Positions 24,938 to 33,545 of a stretch of DNA of 64,000 nt are shown one piece after another (position 1 is the stretch's first letter; every line of letters begins with the position of its first letter). The stretch lies in assembly GCF_014640535.1 (NCBI RefSeq), contig NZ_BMHD01000002.1, forward strand, positions 178,843 through 242,842, written 5' to 3'. Position numbers and translations under genes: made by a program. This DNA comes from Cnuibacter physcomitrellae (lineage in GTDB: Bacteria > Actinomycetota > Actinomycetes > Actinomycetales > Microbacteriaceae). The notes beneath the pieces are model-generated. The model ran no database searches, was not told the DNA's origin, and worked only from the letters and a program-made list of their open reading frames with translations.

Positions 24938-26737
24938 TTACGCGAGCAGCTCGGCGAGCTCGAGCCAGCGGGTCTCGAGGTCGGCGAGCTGGGTCTCGAG
25001 GGCGGTGAGCTCCGCCGTGAGGGTGCCGAGGCCGACGTAGTCGGACTGGTCGAAGTCGGCGATCACGAGGTGCTGCTTCTCGATCTGCCCGGTGAGCTTC
25101 TCGATGCGGCGCTCGATCGACGACTGCTCCTTCTGGGCGTTCCGGAGGTCGGCGCCGGCCAGCGCAGGCGGCGCGGTGGTGGTGGAGCTGGTCGCAGCGG
25201 CCGGCGACACGCCCCCGGTCGCGATGGCCCGCTCCTCCTCGGCGCGGAGGCGCAGGTACTCGTCGAGCCCGCCGGGGAGGTGACGGAGTCGGTGGCTCAT
25301 CACGGCGTACTGCTGGTCGGTGACGCGCTCGATGAGGTAGCGGTCGTGCGAGACGACGAGGAGCGTGCCCGGCCAGGAGTCGAGGAGGTCCTCGATGGCG
25401 GCGAGCATGTCGGTGTCGAGGTCGTTCGTGGGCTCGTCGAGGATGAGCACGTTCGGCTCGTCGAGGAGGATGAGCAGCAGCTGCAGGCGGCGCTTCTGGC
25501 CGCCCGACAGGTCCTTCACCGGGGTCGACAGCTGAGCGCTCGAGAACCCGAGCCGCTCGAGGAGCTGACCGGGGGTGAGCTCCTTGCCGCCGGCGACGTA
25601 GGAGGTCCGGTATCGCCCGATCACCTCGCGCACCCGGTCGTCCCACACGTCCTTCAGCTCGTCGAGCTGCTGGGTGAGCGACGCGATCCGCACGGTCTTG
25701 CCGTGCTTGACACGACCGCTCGTCGGCTCGAGCGCACCCGACACCAGGGCGAGCAGCGTGCTCTTCCCCGCTCCGTTCACTCCGAGGATGCCGGTGCGCT
25801 CGCCGGGTGCGATGCGCCACTCGACGTGCTCCAGGATCGTGCGACCCCCGAGCTCCACCCCGGCGTCGACGAGGTCGACGACGTCCTTGCCCAGTCGCGC
25901 GGTCGCCATCTGCGTGAGGCTGACGGAGTCGCGCACCGGCGGCTCGTCGGCGATGAGCTCGGCGGCGGCGTCCATCCGGAACTTGGGCTTCGACGTGCGG
26001 GCAGGCGCGCCACGACGGAGCCATGCCAGCTCCTTGCGCATGAGGTTCTGCCGCTTCGCCTCGCTGGCCGCCGCCATCCGGTCGCGCTCCACACGCTGCA
26101 GGATGTAGGCCGCATAGCCTCCCTCGAAGGGCTCGACGAGACGGTCGTGCACCTCCCAGGTCGCCGTGCACACCTCGTCGAGGAACCAGCGGTCGTGCGT
26201 GACGACGACCATCGCCCCGTCGGAGGCGGACCAGCGGCCCTTGATGTGCTGCGCGAGCCAGGCGATGCCCTCGACGTCGAGGTGGTTCGTGGGCTCGTCG
26301 AGGAAGAGCACGTCCCAGTCGCCGACGAGGAGCGCCGCGAGCGCGACCCGGCGGCGCTGGCCGCCGGAGAGCCCGCCGATCGGCGCGAGCCAGTCGATGC
26401 CCCCGAGGAGGCCCGCGATGACGTCGCGGACGCGCGGATCCCCGGCCCAGACGTGCTCCTCCACGCCGCCGACGACGGCGTCGGCGACGCGCTGCTCGTC
26501 GTCGAGGATGTCGCTCTGGTCGAGCACGCCGAGTCGCACATCCCGTCGACGGGTGACCCGGCCCGAGTCGGGCTCCAGCCGTCCGGCCAGCATGGCGAGG
26601 AGCGTCGACTTGCCGTCGCCGTTGCGGCCGACGATGCCGACCCGGTCGCCCTCGTTCAGGCCGAGGGTCACCGAGTCGAAGACGACCTTGGTCGGATACT
26701 CGAGGTGCAGCGCTTCCGCGCCCAGCAGATGGGCCAC
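24938..26737 (-). CDS. ABC-F family ATPase (Uup-like)
   Basis: A 599-aa ABC-F protein with two nucleotide-binding domains and no membrane segments. Walker A motifs are GRNGDGKSTL (about 36-45) and GVNGAGKSTL (about 322-331); signatures are LSGGQRRRVALA and LSGGQKRRLQLL. Each Walker B ends in LDEPTN. A charged linker joins the domains and a C-terminal coiled coil (about 525-599) follows, as in Uup. Such proteins act on the ribosome; a resistance role is not implied. The GTG start lies 6 nt after a TAAGGT box. Confidence 0.9.
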   Translation of the reverse strand: MAHLLGAEALHLEYPTKVVFDSVTLGLNEGDRVGIVGRNGDGKSTLLAMLAGRLEPDSGRVTRRRDVRLGVLDQSDILDDEQRVADAVVGGVEEHVWAGDPRVRDVIAGLLGGIDWLAPIGGLSGGQRRRVALAALLVGDWDVLFLDEPTNHLDVEGIAWLAQHIKGRWSASDGAMVVVTHDRWFLDEVCTATWEVHDRLVEPFEGGYAAYILQRVERDRMAAASEAKRQNLMRKELAWLRRGAPARTSKPKFRMDAAAELIADEPPVRDSVSLTQMATARLGKDVVDLVDAGVELGGRTILEHVEWRIAPGERTGILGVNGAGKSTLLALVSGALEPTSGRVKHGKTVRIASLTQQLDELKDVWDDRVREVIGRYRTSYVAGGKELTPGQLLERLGFSSAQLSTPVKDLSGGQKRRLQLLLILLDEPNVLILDEPTNDLDTDMLAAIEDLLDSWPGTLLVVSHDRYLIERVTDQQYAVMSHRLRHLPGGLDEYLRLRAEEERAIATGGVSPAAATSSTTTAPPALAGADLRNAQKEQSSIERRIEKLTGQIEKQHLVIADFDQSDYVGLGTLTAELTALETQLADLETRWLELAELLA

Positions 26738-26743
26738 CGAACG

Positions 26744-26813
26744 ACCTTACCCGCTCGACTCGGGCACTCCCTCCGCGCCCAGCACGGTCGACGGCACCGG
26801 GCGCGGATACGAT
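26744..26813. promoter_or_regulatory. Divergent leaderless promoters of abc-F and apt
   Basis: TAAGGT on the minus strand (26744-26749) is 6 nt before the GTG of the ABC-F gene. TACGAT on the plus strand (26808-26813) is 6 nt before the GTG of apt. The two -10 boxes face away from each other within an 82-bp gap. Confidence 0.5.
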
Positions 26814-26819
26814 GGGCCG

Positions 26820-27344
26820 GTGACAGACGAGATCGAACGGATCATCCGAGCGGGCATGACCGAGACGCCGGACTTCCCCTCCGAGGGGATCCTGTTCCGC
26901 GATCTGTCGGGCCTGTTCGCGGATGCGGACGGGCTGCGGGCCGTGTCCGCCGCGCTCGTCGACGGCGTCGACGCCGAGACCGTCGTCGGGGTCGAGGCGC
27001 GCGGGTTCGTGTTCGGCACCGCCGCCGCCGTCGCCACGGGCAAGGGGATGCTCGCGGTCCGCAAGGCGGGCAAGCTCCCCGGCGAGGTGCTCGCCGAGAG
27101 CTACGACCTCGAGTACGGGGTCGCCACGATCGAGGTGCACCCCGACACGCTCGCCCCGGGCACGCGGGTGGTGATCGTCGACGACGTGCTCGCCACCGGC
27201 GGCACGCTGGCCGCGACGATCCGGTTGATGCGGCGCGCGGGGTGGGTCGTCGCCGGGGTCGCGGTGGTCATCGAGCTCGAGGCGCTGGGTGGGCGCAGCG
27301 CGCTCCCCGCCGACGTCGAGGTGCGCTCGCTGCTCCGCCTCTGA
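26820..27344 (+). CDS. apt: Adenine phosphoribosyltransferase
   Basis: Salvages adenine to AMP with PRPP. The 174-aa protein has FPSEGILFRDLSGLF near the N-terminus, VGVEARGFVFG (about 59-69) and the PRPP loop VVIVDDVLATGGTL (about 118-131). The GTG at 26820 fits the usual family length; the frame is open upstream, but that part is antisense to the ABC-F gene. It ends before the hairpin at 27379-27450. Confidence 0.94.
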   Translation: MTDEIERIIRAGMTETPDFPSEGILFRDLSGLFADADGLRAVSAALVDGVDAETVVGVEARGFVFGTAAAVATGKGMLAVRKAGKLPGEVLAESYDLEYGVATIEVHPDTLAPGTRVVIVDDVLATGGTLAATIRLMRRAGWVVAGVAVVIELEALGGRSALPADVEVRSLLRL

Positions 27345-27378
27345 CGCGCGGCGCGATGCATGCGCGCACCGACCCAGC

Positions 27379-27450
27379 GGTTTTCGCTGCCATTTCTGCG
27401 TTTGCGCGTGCCCAGTGGGCGCGCGAAAGGTCAAAGAGGCAGCGAAAACC
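27379..27450. terminator. Convergent composite hairpin between apt and ispE
   Basis: Outer 13-bp perfect arms GGTTTTCGCTGCC (27379-27391) and GGCAGCGAAAACC (27438-27450) enclose a second imperfect stem (TTTGCGCGTGCCCA with TGGGCGCGCGAAA). It lies in the convergent gap and can serve both genes. Confidence 0.75.
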
Positions 27451-27482
27451 AGGACGGACGGAAGGACGGACGGGCGGGGCGG

Positions 27483-28418
27483 TCAGTCGGCGATGAGGCG
27501 GGCGCCGGCGACGGGGCCGGTGACGCGCACGGCCTCGTGGCGGGCGGCGCTCAGTGCGACCTGGAGCTCGAGCGCGCCGTCGATGTCGGCGGCGAGGAAC
27601 GCCACCGTGGGCCCGGAGCCCGACACGATGCCGGCGAGAGCGCCGTTCGCCTCGCCCAGCTCGAGGATGCGCGACAACGACGGGTCGAGATGCAGCGACG
27701 CCGCCTGGAGGTCGTTGTGCAGCGACTCCGCGAGCATGTGCGGATCGCCCGCCCGGAGCGCCTGGAGCACGTCGGAGTCGACGACCGGCTGACCCCGCGA
27801 GGGGAAGATGTCCTGGGCGTGACGCTCCCGATGTCGGTCGAGCTCGCGGTACACCTCGGGGGTGGACAGGCCGTTCGGCGGGAGGACGAGGACCCAGTGG
27901 AACTGGCCCTTCGCCAGCGCCGGGCTGAGCTGGTCGCCCCGCCCGGTGCCCACCGCGGTGCCGCCGGTGAACGCGAACGGCACGTCGGCGCCCAGCTCCG
28001 ACGCGAGGGACAGCAGCTCCTCGCGCCCGACGTCGGTGCCCCACAGCGTGTCGCAGGCGAGGAGGGTGGCCGCGGCGTCGGCCGACCCGCCGCCCATGCC
28101 CCCCGCGATCGGCACGTTCTTGTCGATGTGCAGACGGACGCCCTCGCGGTAGCCGGTGCGACGGGCGAGCAGTCGAGCCGCCCGGATGGCGAGGTTCGAG
28201 CCGTCGGTCTCGAGGCCGGCCGTGTCGATGTGACCGCCGAACGTCACCGAGAAGTCGGACGCTGCGGTCGCGTAGACGTCCTCGTAGAGGGACACCGCCT
28301 GGTACGCGGTGGCGACGTCGTGGTACCCGTCGTCGAGCACGGCGCCGACCTTGAGGAACACGTTCAGCTTGCCGGGGGCCCGCACGTGAACCGTCCGTGG
28401 CAGGCCGCTCGTGGTCAT
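27483..28418 (-). CDS. ispE: 4-diphosphocytidyl-2-C-methyl-D-erythritol kinase
   Basis: GHMP kinase of the non-mevalonate (MEP) isoprenoid pathway. The 311-aa protein has [14 protein letters not shown] at the N-terminus, the ATP loop [17 protein letters not shown] (about 98-114) and a [10 protein letters not shown] segment (about 270). It follows the hydrolase and rsmA genes on the same strand but has its own TAGGTT box 6 nt before the ATG. Its presence shows that isoprenoids are made by the MEP route. Confidence 0.95.
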   Translation of the reverse strand: MTTSGLPRTVHVRAPGKLNVFLKVGAVLDDGYHDVATAYQAVSLYEDVYATAASDFSVTFGGHIDTAGLETDGSNLAIRAARLLARRTGYREGVRLHIDKNVPIAGGMGGGSADAAATLLACDTLWGTDVGREELLSLASELGADVPFAFTGGTAVGTGRGDQLSPALAKGQFHWVLVLPPNGLSTPEVYRELDRHRERHAQDIFPSRGQPVVDSDVLQALRAGDPHMLAESLHNDLQAASLHLDPSLSRILELGEANGALAGIVSGSGPTVAFLAADIDGALELQVALSAARHEAVRVTGPVAGARLIAD

Positions 28419-28424
28419 GGATCC

Positions 28425-28430
28425 AACCTA
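28425..28430 (-). promoter_or_regulatory. -10 box of ispE
   Basis: TAGGTT, 6 nt before the ispE ATG on the minus strand. Confidence 0.45.
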
Positions 28431-28498
28431 GTCCACGCCGCTGACGGCCCCGTCCACGCCCCGGTGAGCGCACCCGGGGAGCTCGCGGATGACGCCGT

Positions 28499-29278
28499 TC
28501 AGCGGCCTCCCGGCAGCAGACGCAGAGCGTGCTCGACCACGACGCCGGGGGCGTCGCGCTGGATGGAGTGCCCCGCTCCCGGGACGATCTCGTAGGCGAC
28601 CCGGTCGCTCAGCCGAGCGATCCGCTCGCCCTGCTCGACCGAGAACATCGCGCCCTGCCCGGGATCGGCGCCGAGGATCACGACGGGGACCTCTCCCCCG
28701 CCGAACAGCGCCTCGAGGTTCCACTCGCCGGCCCGAGCCGCGTTGCCCCGGATCGTCGCCTCCACCGTGAAGGGACTGACCACACTCGCGGCCTGCACCT
28801 TCTGGAACGCGTCGTCGGCGTGCCAGAGCGGATGCTGGCGCGCGAGCTCCTCGGCCGAGGGGGGCTCGAGGTCCGCGAGGATGCCCTCGACCAGCGCGTC
28901 GACGTCGGCCGCCGCGATCACGAGCGGCGGATCGACGAGGAGGGCCGCCCGTGTCCAGTTCGCGTCGGTGGCGAGGGCCAGCGCCGTCACGGCACCGCCG
29001 AGCGAGTGCCCGACGACGAGGTCCCAGGTCCCGGATGCCGGGCGCGGCACCGCGAGCACATCGGCCGCGTAGGACTCGAGCGCGTAGTCGGTCGTCCGCG
29101 GCGAGGACCCGTGACCGCGCAGGTCGGCGGCCGTGACGGATACGCCCCGCTCGGCCAGGAGCGACGCCACCTGCCACCAGGTGCCCGCGGAGGAGGTGAT
29201 GCCGTGGAGCAGGAGCACCTGCGGGCCCACGGCAGGACCCCAGTGCACCGTCGCGAGGGCGACGGGCGCGACGCTCAC
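28499..29278 (-). CDS. Alpha/beta-fold hydrolase
   Basis: A 259-aa alpha/beta hydrolase. The oxyanion region is LLLHGITSSAGTWW (about 22-35), the nucleophile elbow is GHSLGG (Ser about 94) and the catalytic His is in GAGHSIQRD (about 237). A lipase or esterase is possible; the substrate is unknown. The GTG at 29278 overlaps the rsmA stop by 4 nt (GTGA), so it is coupled to rsmA. It sits between rsmA and ispE, which are neighbours in many Actinobacteria. Confidence 0.85.
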   Translation of the reverse strand: MSVAPVALATVHWGPAVGPQVLLLHGITSSAGTWWQVASLLAERGVSVTAADLRGHGSSPRTTDYALESYAADVLAVPRPASGTWDLVVGHSLGGAVTALALATDANWTRAALLVDPPLVIAAADVDALVEGILADLEPPSAEELARQHPLWHADDAFQKVQAASVVSPFTVEATIRGNAARAGEWNLEALFGGGEVPVVILGADPGQGAMFSVEQGERIARLSDRVAYEIVPGAGHSIQRDAPGVVVEHALRLLPGGR

Positions 29279-30150
29279 GCGCCGGCCTCCACCCGCGCGA
29301 GCGACACGAAGTCGTCGACGTCGAGCTGCTCTCCGCGCGCGGTCTCGGGCAGGCCCGCGGCGGCCAGGGCGGCCGCCGCACGCGAGGAGTCGCCGAAGAC
29401 CGGGATCAGCGCCTGCCGGAGCATCTTGCGCCGCTGGCCGAATGCGGCGTCGACCATCTCGAAGGTGCGCTTCCGGAGCACCTCGTCGCCGAGCTCGTCC
29501 TCCGGCGAGCGCCGCTCGAACCCGACCAGCACCGAGTCGACGTTCGGCACCGGCCAGAACACCTGTCGACTGACCTGGCCGGCGACGCGCCACCGGCCGT
29601 ACCAGGCCGCCTTGACGCTCGGCCCGCCGTAGACCTTCGAACCCGGCTCGGCCGCGAGCCGGTGCCCCACCTCGGCCTGCACCATGACGACGCCCGACCG
29701 GATCGACGGGACGTGCTCGAGCAGATGCAGGAGGACGGGCACCGAGACGTTGTACGGGAGGTTCGCGACGAGCCGCGAGGCGGGCTCGGGCAGCGACACC
29801 ACCCTCAGCGCGTCGTCGGCGATGACGGTCAGGCGCGATGCGTCGGCGAGCTGGGCGACCGTGATCGGGAGCTGCTCCGCCAGGCGGCGGTCGATCTCGA
29901 TGGCCACCACGCTCGCGCCGGCCTCCAGCAGCCCCAGGGTCAGCGAGCCGAGCCCCGGGCCCACCTCGACGACGACGTCGCCCGGCTCGACGCCGCCGAC
30001 GCGCACGATCTTGCGCACGGTGTTCGGGTCGTGGACGAAGTTCTGCCCGAGCTTCTTCGTGGGCGTGACGTCGAGCAGCTCCGCGAGATCGCGGATCTCG
30101 GCCGGACCGAGCAGCGCGGACGGCTCGTCAGGATGCTTCGACCGGGTCAT
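29275..30150 (-). CDS. rsmA: 16S rRNA dimethyladenosine transferase RsmA (KsgA)
   Basis: Dimethylates A1518 and A1519 of 16S rRNA; loss gives kasugamycin resistance. The 291-aa protein shows KKLGQNFVHDPNTVRKIV (about 32-49), SAM motif I VVEVGPGLGSL and motif IV NLPYNVSVP (about 133). Its first 23 nt overlap the end of tatD in another frame, so the two are coupled. Confidence 0.95.
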   Translation of the reverse strand: MTRSKHPDEPSALLGPAEIRDLAELLDVTPTKKLGQNFVHDPNTVRKIVRVGGVEPGDVVVEVGPGLGSLTLGLLEAGASVVAIEIDRRLAEQLPITVAQLADASRLTVIADDALRVVSLPEPASRLVANLPYNVSVPVLLHLLEHVPSIRSGVVMVQAEVGHRLAAEPGSKVYGGPSVKAAWYGRWRVAGQVSRQVFWPVPNVDSVLVGFERRSPEDELGDEVLRKRTFEMVDAAFGQRRKMLRQALIPVFGDSSRAAAALAAAGLPETARGEQLDVDDFVSLARVEAGA

Positions 30151-31039
30151 CTTCCCACCGCCCGTAGACCAGCTCGGTGTTGGACGAGATCTGCGCGGCG
30201 AGCATCGACGCGTCGGTGCCGAGGTGGTCGGCCATGAAGCGCAGCGTGTGCGGCACCAGGTACGGCGCGTTCGGGCGGCCGCGGTACGGCGCGGGCGTCA
30301 GGTAGGGAGCATCGGTCTCGACCATGACCAGCGACCGCGGCGCCACCTCGAGCGCCTCGCGGAGGTTCGACGCGTTCTTGAAGGTGATGTTGCCCGCGAA
30401 CGACATGTACCAGCCGTTCTCGGCGCACACCCGCGCCATCTCGGCATCGCCCGAGTAGCAGTGGAACACCGTGCGCTCGGGCGCCCCCACGCGCAGCAGC
30501 GTCTCGATCACCTCGCGGTGGGCGTCGCGGTCGTGGATCTGCAGGGCGATCCCGTTCTGCTTCGCGATCTCGATGTGCGCCTCGAACGACCGCTGCTGAT
30601 GCGCGCGGCCCTCGTCGGAGGTGGTGCGGTAGAAGTCGAGACCCGTCTCCCCGACCGCGCGCACGCGGGGCCACGTCGCGAGCTCGGCGATCTCCGCGAG
30701 CGCGGCGTCGAGCCCGCCCGCCTCGGCGTACTCCGGGGCATCGTTGGGATGGAGGGCGACCGCGGCGAGCATCCGAGGCTCTCGCATCGCCTGCTCGGCG
30801 GACCAGCGCGAGGTCTCGAGGTCGGTGCCCACCTGCACGACGCCCTTGACGCCGACGCTGGAGGCCCGGTCGAGCTGCTCGGTGTAGTCGAGCGGCTGGT
30901 CGCCGTCGGCGACCTCGAGGTGGGTGTGGTTGTCGTAGACGGGGACCGTGAGAGCGGGCGGCAACGGCGGGTAGGAGGTGTCGCGTCCGCTGTCCTCGCG
31001 GAACCGGACGTGGGACGTGGACTTCTCGCCCGGCCTCAC
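30128..31039 (-). CDS. tatD: TatD-family metal-dependent deoxyribonuclease
   Basis: A 303-aa TIM-barrel hydrolase with metal ligands in YDNHTHLE (His, His), VGETGLDFYR (Glu), LQIHDRDAH (His), FHCYSG (His) and ETDAPYL (Asp). TatD proteins are 3'-5' exonucleases linked to DNA repair and quality control. The GTG at 31039 overlaps the metG stop (GTGA); the upstream open frame lies inside metG. In many Actinobacteria an rpf gene lies between tatD and rsmA; here they overlap and it is absent. Confidence 0.92.
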   Translation of the reverse strand: MRPGEKSTSHVRFREDSGRDTSYPPLPPALTVPVYDNHTHLEVADGDQPLDYTEQLDRASSVGVKGVVQVGTDLETSRWSAEQAMREPRMLAAVALHPNDAPEYAEAGGLDAALAEIAELATWPRVRAVGETGLDFYRTTSDEGRAHQQRSFEAHIEIAKQNGIALQIHDRDAHREVIETLLRVGAPERTVFHCYSGDAEMARVCAENGWYMSFAGNITFKNASNLREALEVAPRSLVMVETDAPYLTPAPYRGRPNAPYLVPHTLRFMADHLGTDASMLAAQISSNTELVYGRWEDDPVEAS

Positions 31040-32601
31040 GAGGCCGCCTCGACCTCGATGCGCGGGAAGAGCGCCTCGAGTGTCGTCACGCGCCCCACCG
31101 CCTCCCACTCGTGGGCGGCGCGGATGGGCTGAGCGTCGACCGCATCCTCCCGCCCGAGGGCGGCCCAGAGCTTCGCGGTCGCCTTGGGGAGCACCGGCGC
31201 GAGCAGGATGGCGAGCGTGCCGACGCCGTGCACCGCCGTGTGCAGCACAGTGGCGAGACGCAGCGCGCTCTCGGGCTGCTTCGCGAGCGCCCAGGGCTCC
31301 TGCTCGGTGATGTAGCCGTTGAGCTCGTCGACGAGCTGCCAGATCGCGCCGATCGCCTCGTGGACGGCGAGCCGCTCGATGGCGGCATCGGCGCGAGCGG
31401 TGACCTGCTGCTCCGTGTCGCGGATGCGCTGGTCGGATGCGATGAGCTCCCCCGCCTCCGGGATCCGGCCGTCGAAGTAGCGGTTGACCATCGCGACGAC
31501 CCGCGAGGCGAGGTTGCCGAAGCCGTTGGCGAGCTCGGCCTGGTAGCGCGCGGAGAGGTCCTCCCAGCTGAACGAGCCGTCCTGCCCGAAGGTGATGGCA
31601 CGCAGGAAGTAGTACCGGAACGCGTCGGAGCCGAAGGTGTCGGTGATCTGCTCCGGCGCGATGCCGGTGAGCTTCGACTTCGACATCTTCTCGCCGCCCA
31701 CGAGGAGCCAGCCGTGGCCGTACACCTGGGTGGGCACGTCGAGGCCGGCGGCCATCAGCATGGCGGGCCAGATGACCGCGTGGAAGCGCGCGATGTCCTT
31801 GCCGACGATGTGCGTGGCGGGCCAGCGGCGCGCGAACTCCGCGTCGTCCTCCCCGTAGCCCACGGCGGTGATGTAGTTGAGGAGGGCGTCGAACCAGACG
31901 TAGATGACGTGCGACTCGTCCCACGGCACCTTGATGCCCCAGTCGAAGGTCTGTCGCGAGATGGAGAGGTCGGTGAGCCCGTGCTTGACGAACTGGATGA
32001 TCTCGTTCCGCACGCTGTCGGGCTGCACGAACTCGGGCCGTGACTCGTAGAGGTCGAGCAGGCGCTGCCCGAACGCGCTCATGCGGAAGAAGTAGTTGCG
32101 CTCCTTGAGCAGCTCGACGGGCTTGGAGTGGATGGCGCAGACCAGCTGCCCCTCGTACTCGCCCGTCCCGTCGACGAGGTCGGTGAGCTGCTTGTACTCC
32201 TCGCAGCCCACGCAGTAGTAGCCCTCGTAGTCTCCGGTGTAGATGTGACCGTCGTCGTAGAGCTTCTGCAGGAAGCGCTGCACGTTCTTCTCGTGCCGCT
32301 CCTGGGTGGTGCGGATGAAGTCGTCGTTGGAGATGTCGATCGTCTCGAGCAGCGGCTCCCACGCCTCGGCGACGAGCTTGTCGGCCCACTGCTGCGGAGT
32401 CACGCCGTTGGCCGTGGCCGTGCGCAGGATCTTCTGGCCGTGCTCGTCGGTGCCGGTGAGGAACCAGGTGTCGTCGCCCGCCTGACGGTGCCACCGCGCG
32501 ATCACGTCGGCCGCGACCTCGGTGTAGGCGTGGCCGATGTGCGGCACGTCGTTCACGTAGAAGATCGGTGTCGTGATGTAGAACGAGGACCCGTCGGACA
32601 T
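31036..32601 (-). CDS. metG: Methionine-tRNA ligase
   Basis: A 521-aa class I aminoacyl-tRNA synthetase that charges tRNA-Met. HIGH is present as PHIGHAY (about 22) and KMSKS as GEKMSKSKL (about 303). A zinc-type knuckle is reduced to a YCVGCEEY segment. The short form without a C-terminal dimer domain is normal for Actinobacteria. The ATG at 32601 is preferred over one at 32610, because TAGGAT (32609-32614) is then 7 nt upstream and would overlap the other ATG. Confidence 0.95.
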   Translation of the reverse strand: MSDGSSFYITTPIFYVNDVPHIGHAYTEVAADVIARWHRQAGDDTWFLTGTDEHGQKILRTATANGVTPQQWADKLVAEAWEPLLETIDISNDDFIRTTQERHEKNVQRFLQKLYDDGHIYTGDYEGYYCVGCEEYKQLTDLVDGTGEYEGQLVCAIHSKPVELLKERNYFFRMSAFGQRLLDLYESRPEFVQPDSVRNEIIQFVKHGLTDLSISRQTFDWGIKVPWDESHVIYVWFDALLNYITAVGYGEDDAEFARRWPATHIVGKDIARFHAVIWPAMLMAAGLDVPTQVYGHGWLLVGGEKMSKSKLTGIAPEQITDTFGSDAFRYYFLRAITFGQDGSFSWEDLSARYQAELANGFGNLASRVVAMVNRYFDGRIPEAGELIASDQRIRDTEQQVTARADAAIERLAVHEAIGAIWQLVDELNGYITEQEPWALAKQPESALRLATVLHTAVHGVGTLAILLAPVLPKATAKLWAALGREDAVDAQPIRAAHEWEAVGRVTTLEALFPRIEVEAAS

Positions 32602-32608
32602 GCCCACC

Positions 32609-32614
32609 ATCCTA
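32609..32614 (-). promoter_or_regulatory. -10 box of metG-tatD-rsmA
   Basis: TAGGAT, 7 nt before the metG ATG at 32601. If used, it makes the upstream ATG at 32610 part of the promoter and decides the start. Confidence 0.45.
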
Positions 32615-32659
32615 GAGGCGGGGTGCGATGCCGCCCGCCGATGTGACGGCTCGAGCCAC

Positions 32660-33481
32660 TCAGGAGGTACGGGCCGCGAGCGCGGCCTCGTAGAGGGAGC
32701 GGCGGGACAGGCCCGTCGCCTCGGCGACCTCGGCCGACGCGTCCTTCAGACGGCTGCCTCCCGCGACCAGCGCCAGGACCTGCGCGAGCGCGTCGTCGGC
32801 GGAGGCGACGGCCTCGGGAGCGCCGCCGACGACCAGCACGATCTCGCCGCGCACGCCCTCGGCGGCCCACGCGGCGAGCTCGGCGAGGCCGCCGCGACGC
32901 ACCTCCTCGTAGAGCTTCGTCAGCTCGCGTGCCACGGCCGCAGGACGGTCGGCCCCGAACACCTGCGCCAGATCGGTGAGCGACTCCGCCAGGCGGTTGG
33001 GCGACTCGAAGAAGACCAGGGTCCGCTGCTCCACGGAGAGCGCCTCCAGCGCCTTCCGACGTTCCCCGGGCTTCCGCGGCAGGAAGCCCTCGAACGCGAA
33101 CCGGTCGGTCGGGAGCCCGGAGAGCGCCAGCGCCGCCGTCACCGCGGACGGCCCGGGCACGATCGTCACGCCGACCCCCGCCTCGATGGCGGCGGACACC
33201 AGCGCGTAGCCGGGGTCGGACACGGTCGGCATCCCCGCATCCGTCACCATCACGACGTCGCCGTCGCGTGCCTGCTCGACGAGGGAGGCCGCGCGCTCCC
33301 TCTCGTTGTGCTCGTGCACGGCGATGAGGCGCGGCCGGTTCTCGACCTCGAGTCCGCGCAGGAGGCGCTGCGCCACCCGGGTGTCCTCCGCCGCGACCAC
33401 GGTCGCGGACTCGAGCAGCTCGATCAGGCGCAGCGAGGCGTCCTTGAGGTTGCCGATCGGGGTGGCCGCGAGGATGAGCAT
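32660..33481 (-). CDS. rsmI: 16S rRNA 2'-O-ribose methyltransferase RsmI
   Basis: Methylates C1402 of 16S rRNA. The 273-aa tetrapyrrole-methylase-fold protein starts LILAATPIGNLKDASLR and has AEDTRVAQRLL, VTDAGMPTVSDPGY (about 81-94) and GFLPRKPGER. A C-terminal helix-turn-helix-like tail (about 230-273) is typical of the family. It diverges from the mannosyltransferase gene across 64 bp, as in mycobacteria. Confidence 0.94.
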   Translation of the reverse strand: MLILAATPIGNLKDASLRLIELLESATVVAAEDTRVAQRLLRGLEVENRPRLIAVHEHNERERAASLVEQARDGDVVMVTDAGMPTVSDPGYALVSAAIEAGVGVTIVPGPSAVTAALALSGLPTDRFAFEGFLPRKPGERRKALEALSVEQRTLVFFESPNRLAESLTDLAQVFGADRPAAVARELTKLYEEVRRGGLAELAAWAAEGVRGEIVLVVGGAPEAVASADDALAQVLALVAGGSRLKDASAEVAEATGLSRRSLYEAALAARTS

Positions 33482-33533
33482 GCTCTCAGTGTGTCACCAG
33501 GGCCACCTCCGGGACCGGCTCGCGGGCCGCCGC

Positions 33534-33539
33534 TAGCAT
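33534..33539 (+). promoter_or_regulatory. -10 box of pmt
   Basis: TAGCAT, 6 nt before the GTG of the mannosyltransferase gene. Confidence 0.45.
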
Positions 33540-33545
33540 GTCCTG

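Noticed and set aside
24125-27496. Plus-strand open frame of 1123 codons
   Set aside because: Mostly antisense to the MBL and ABC-F genes; Arg/Gly/His-rich shadow of high-GC genes. Its last part is out of frame with apt.
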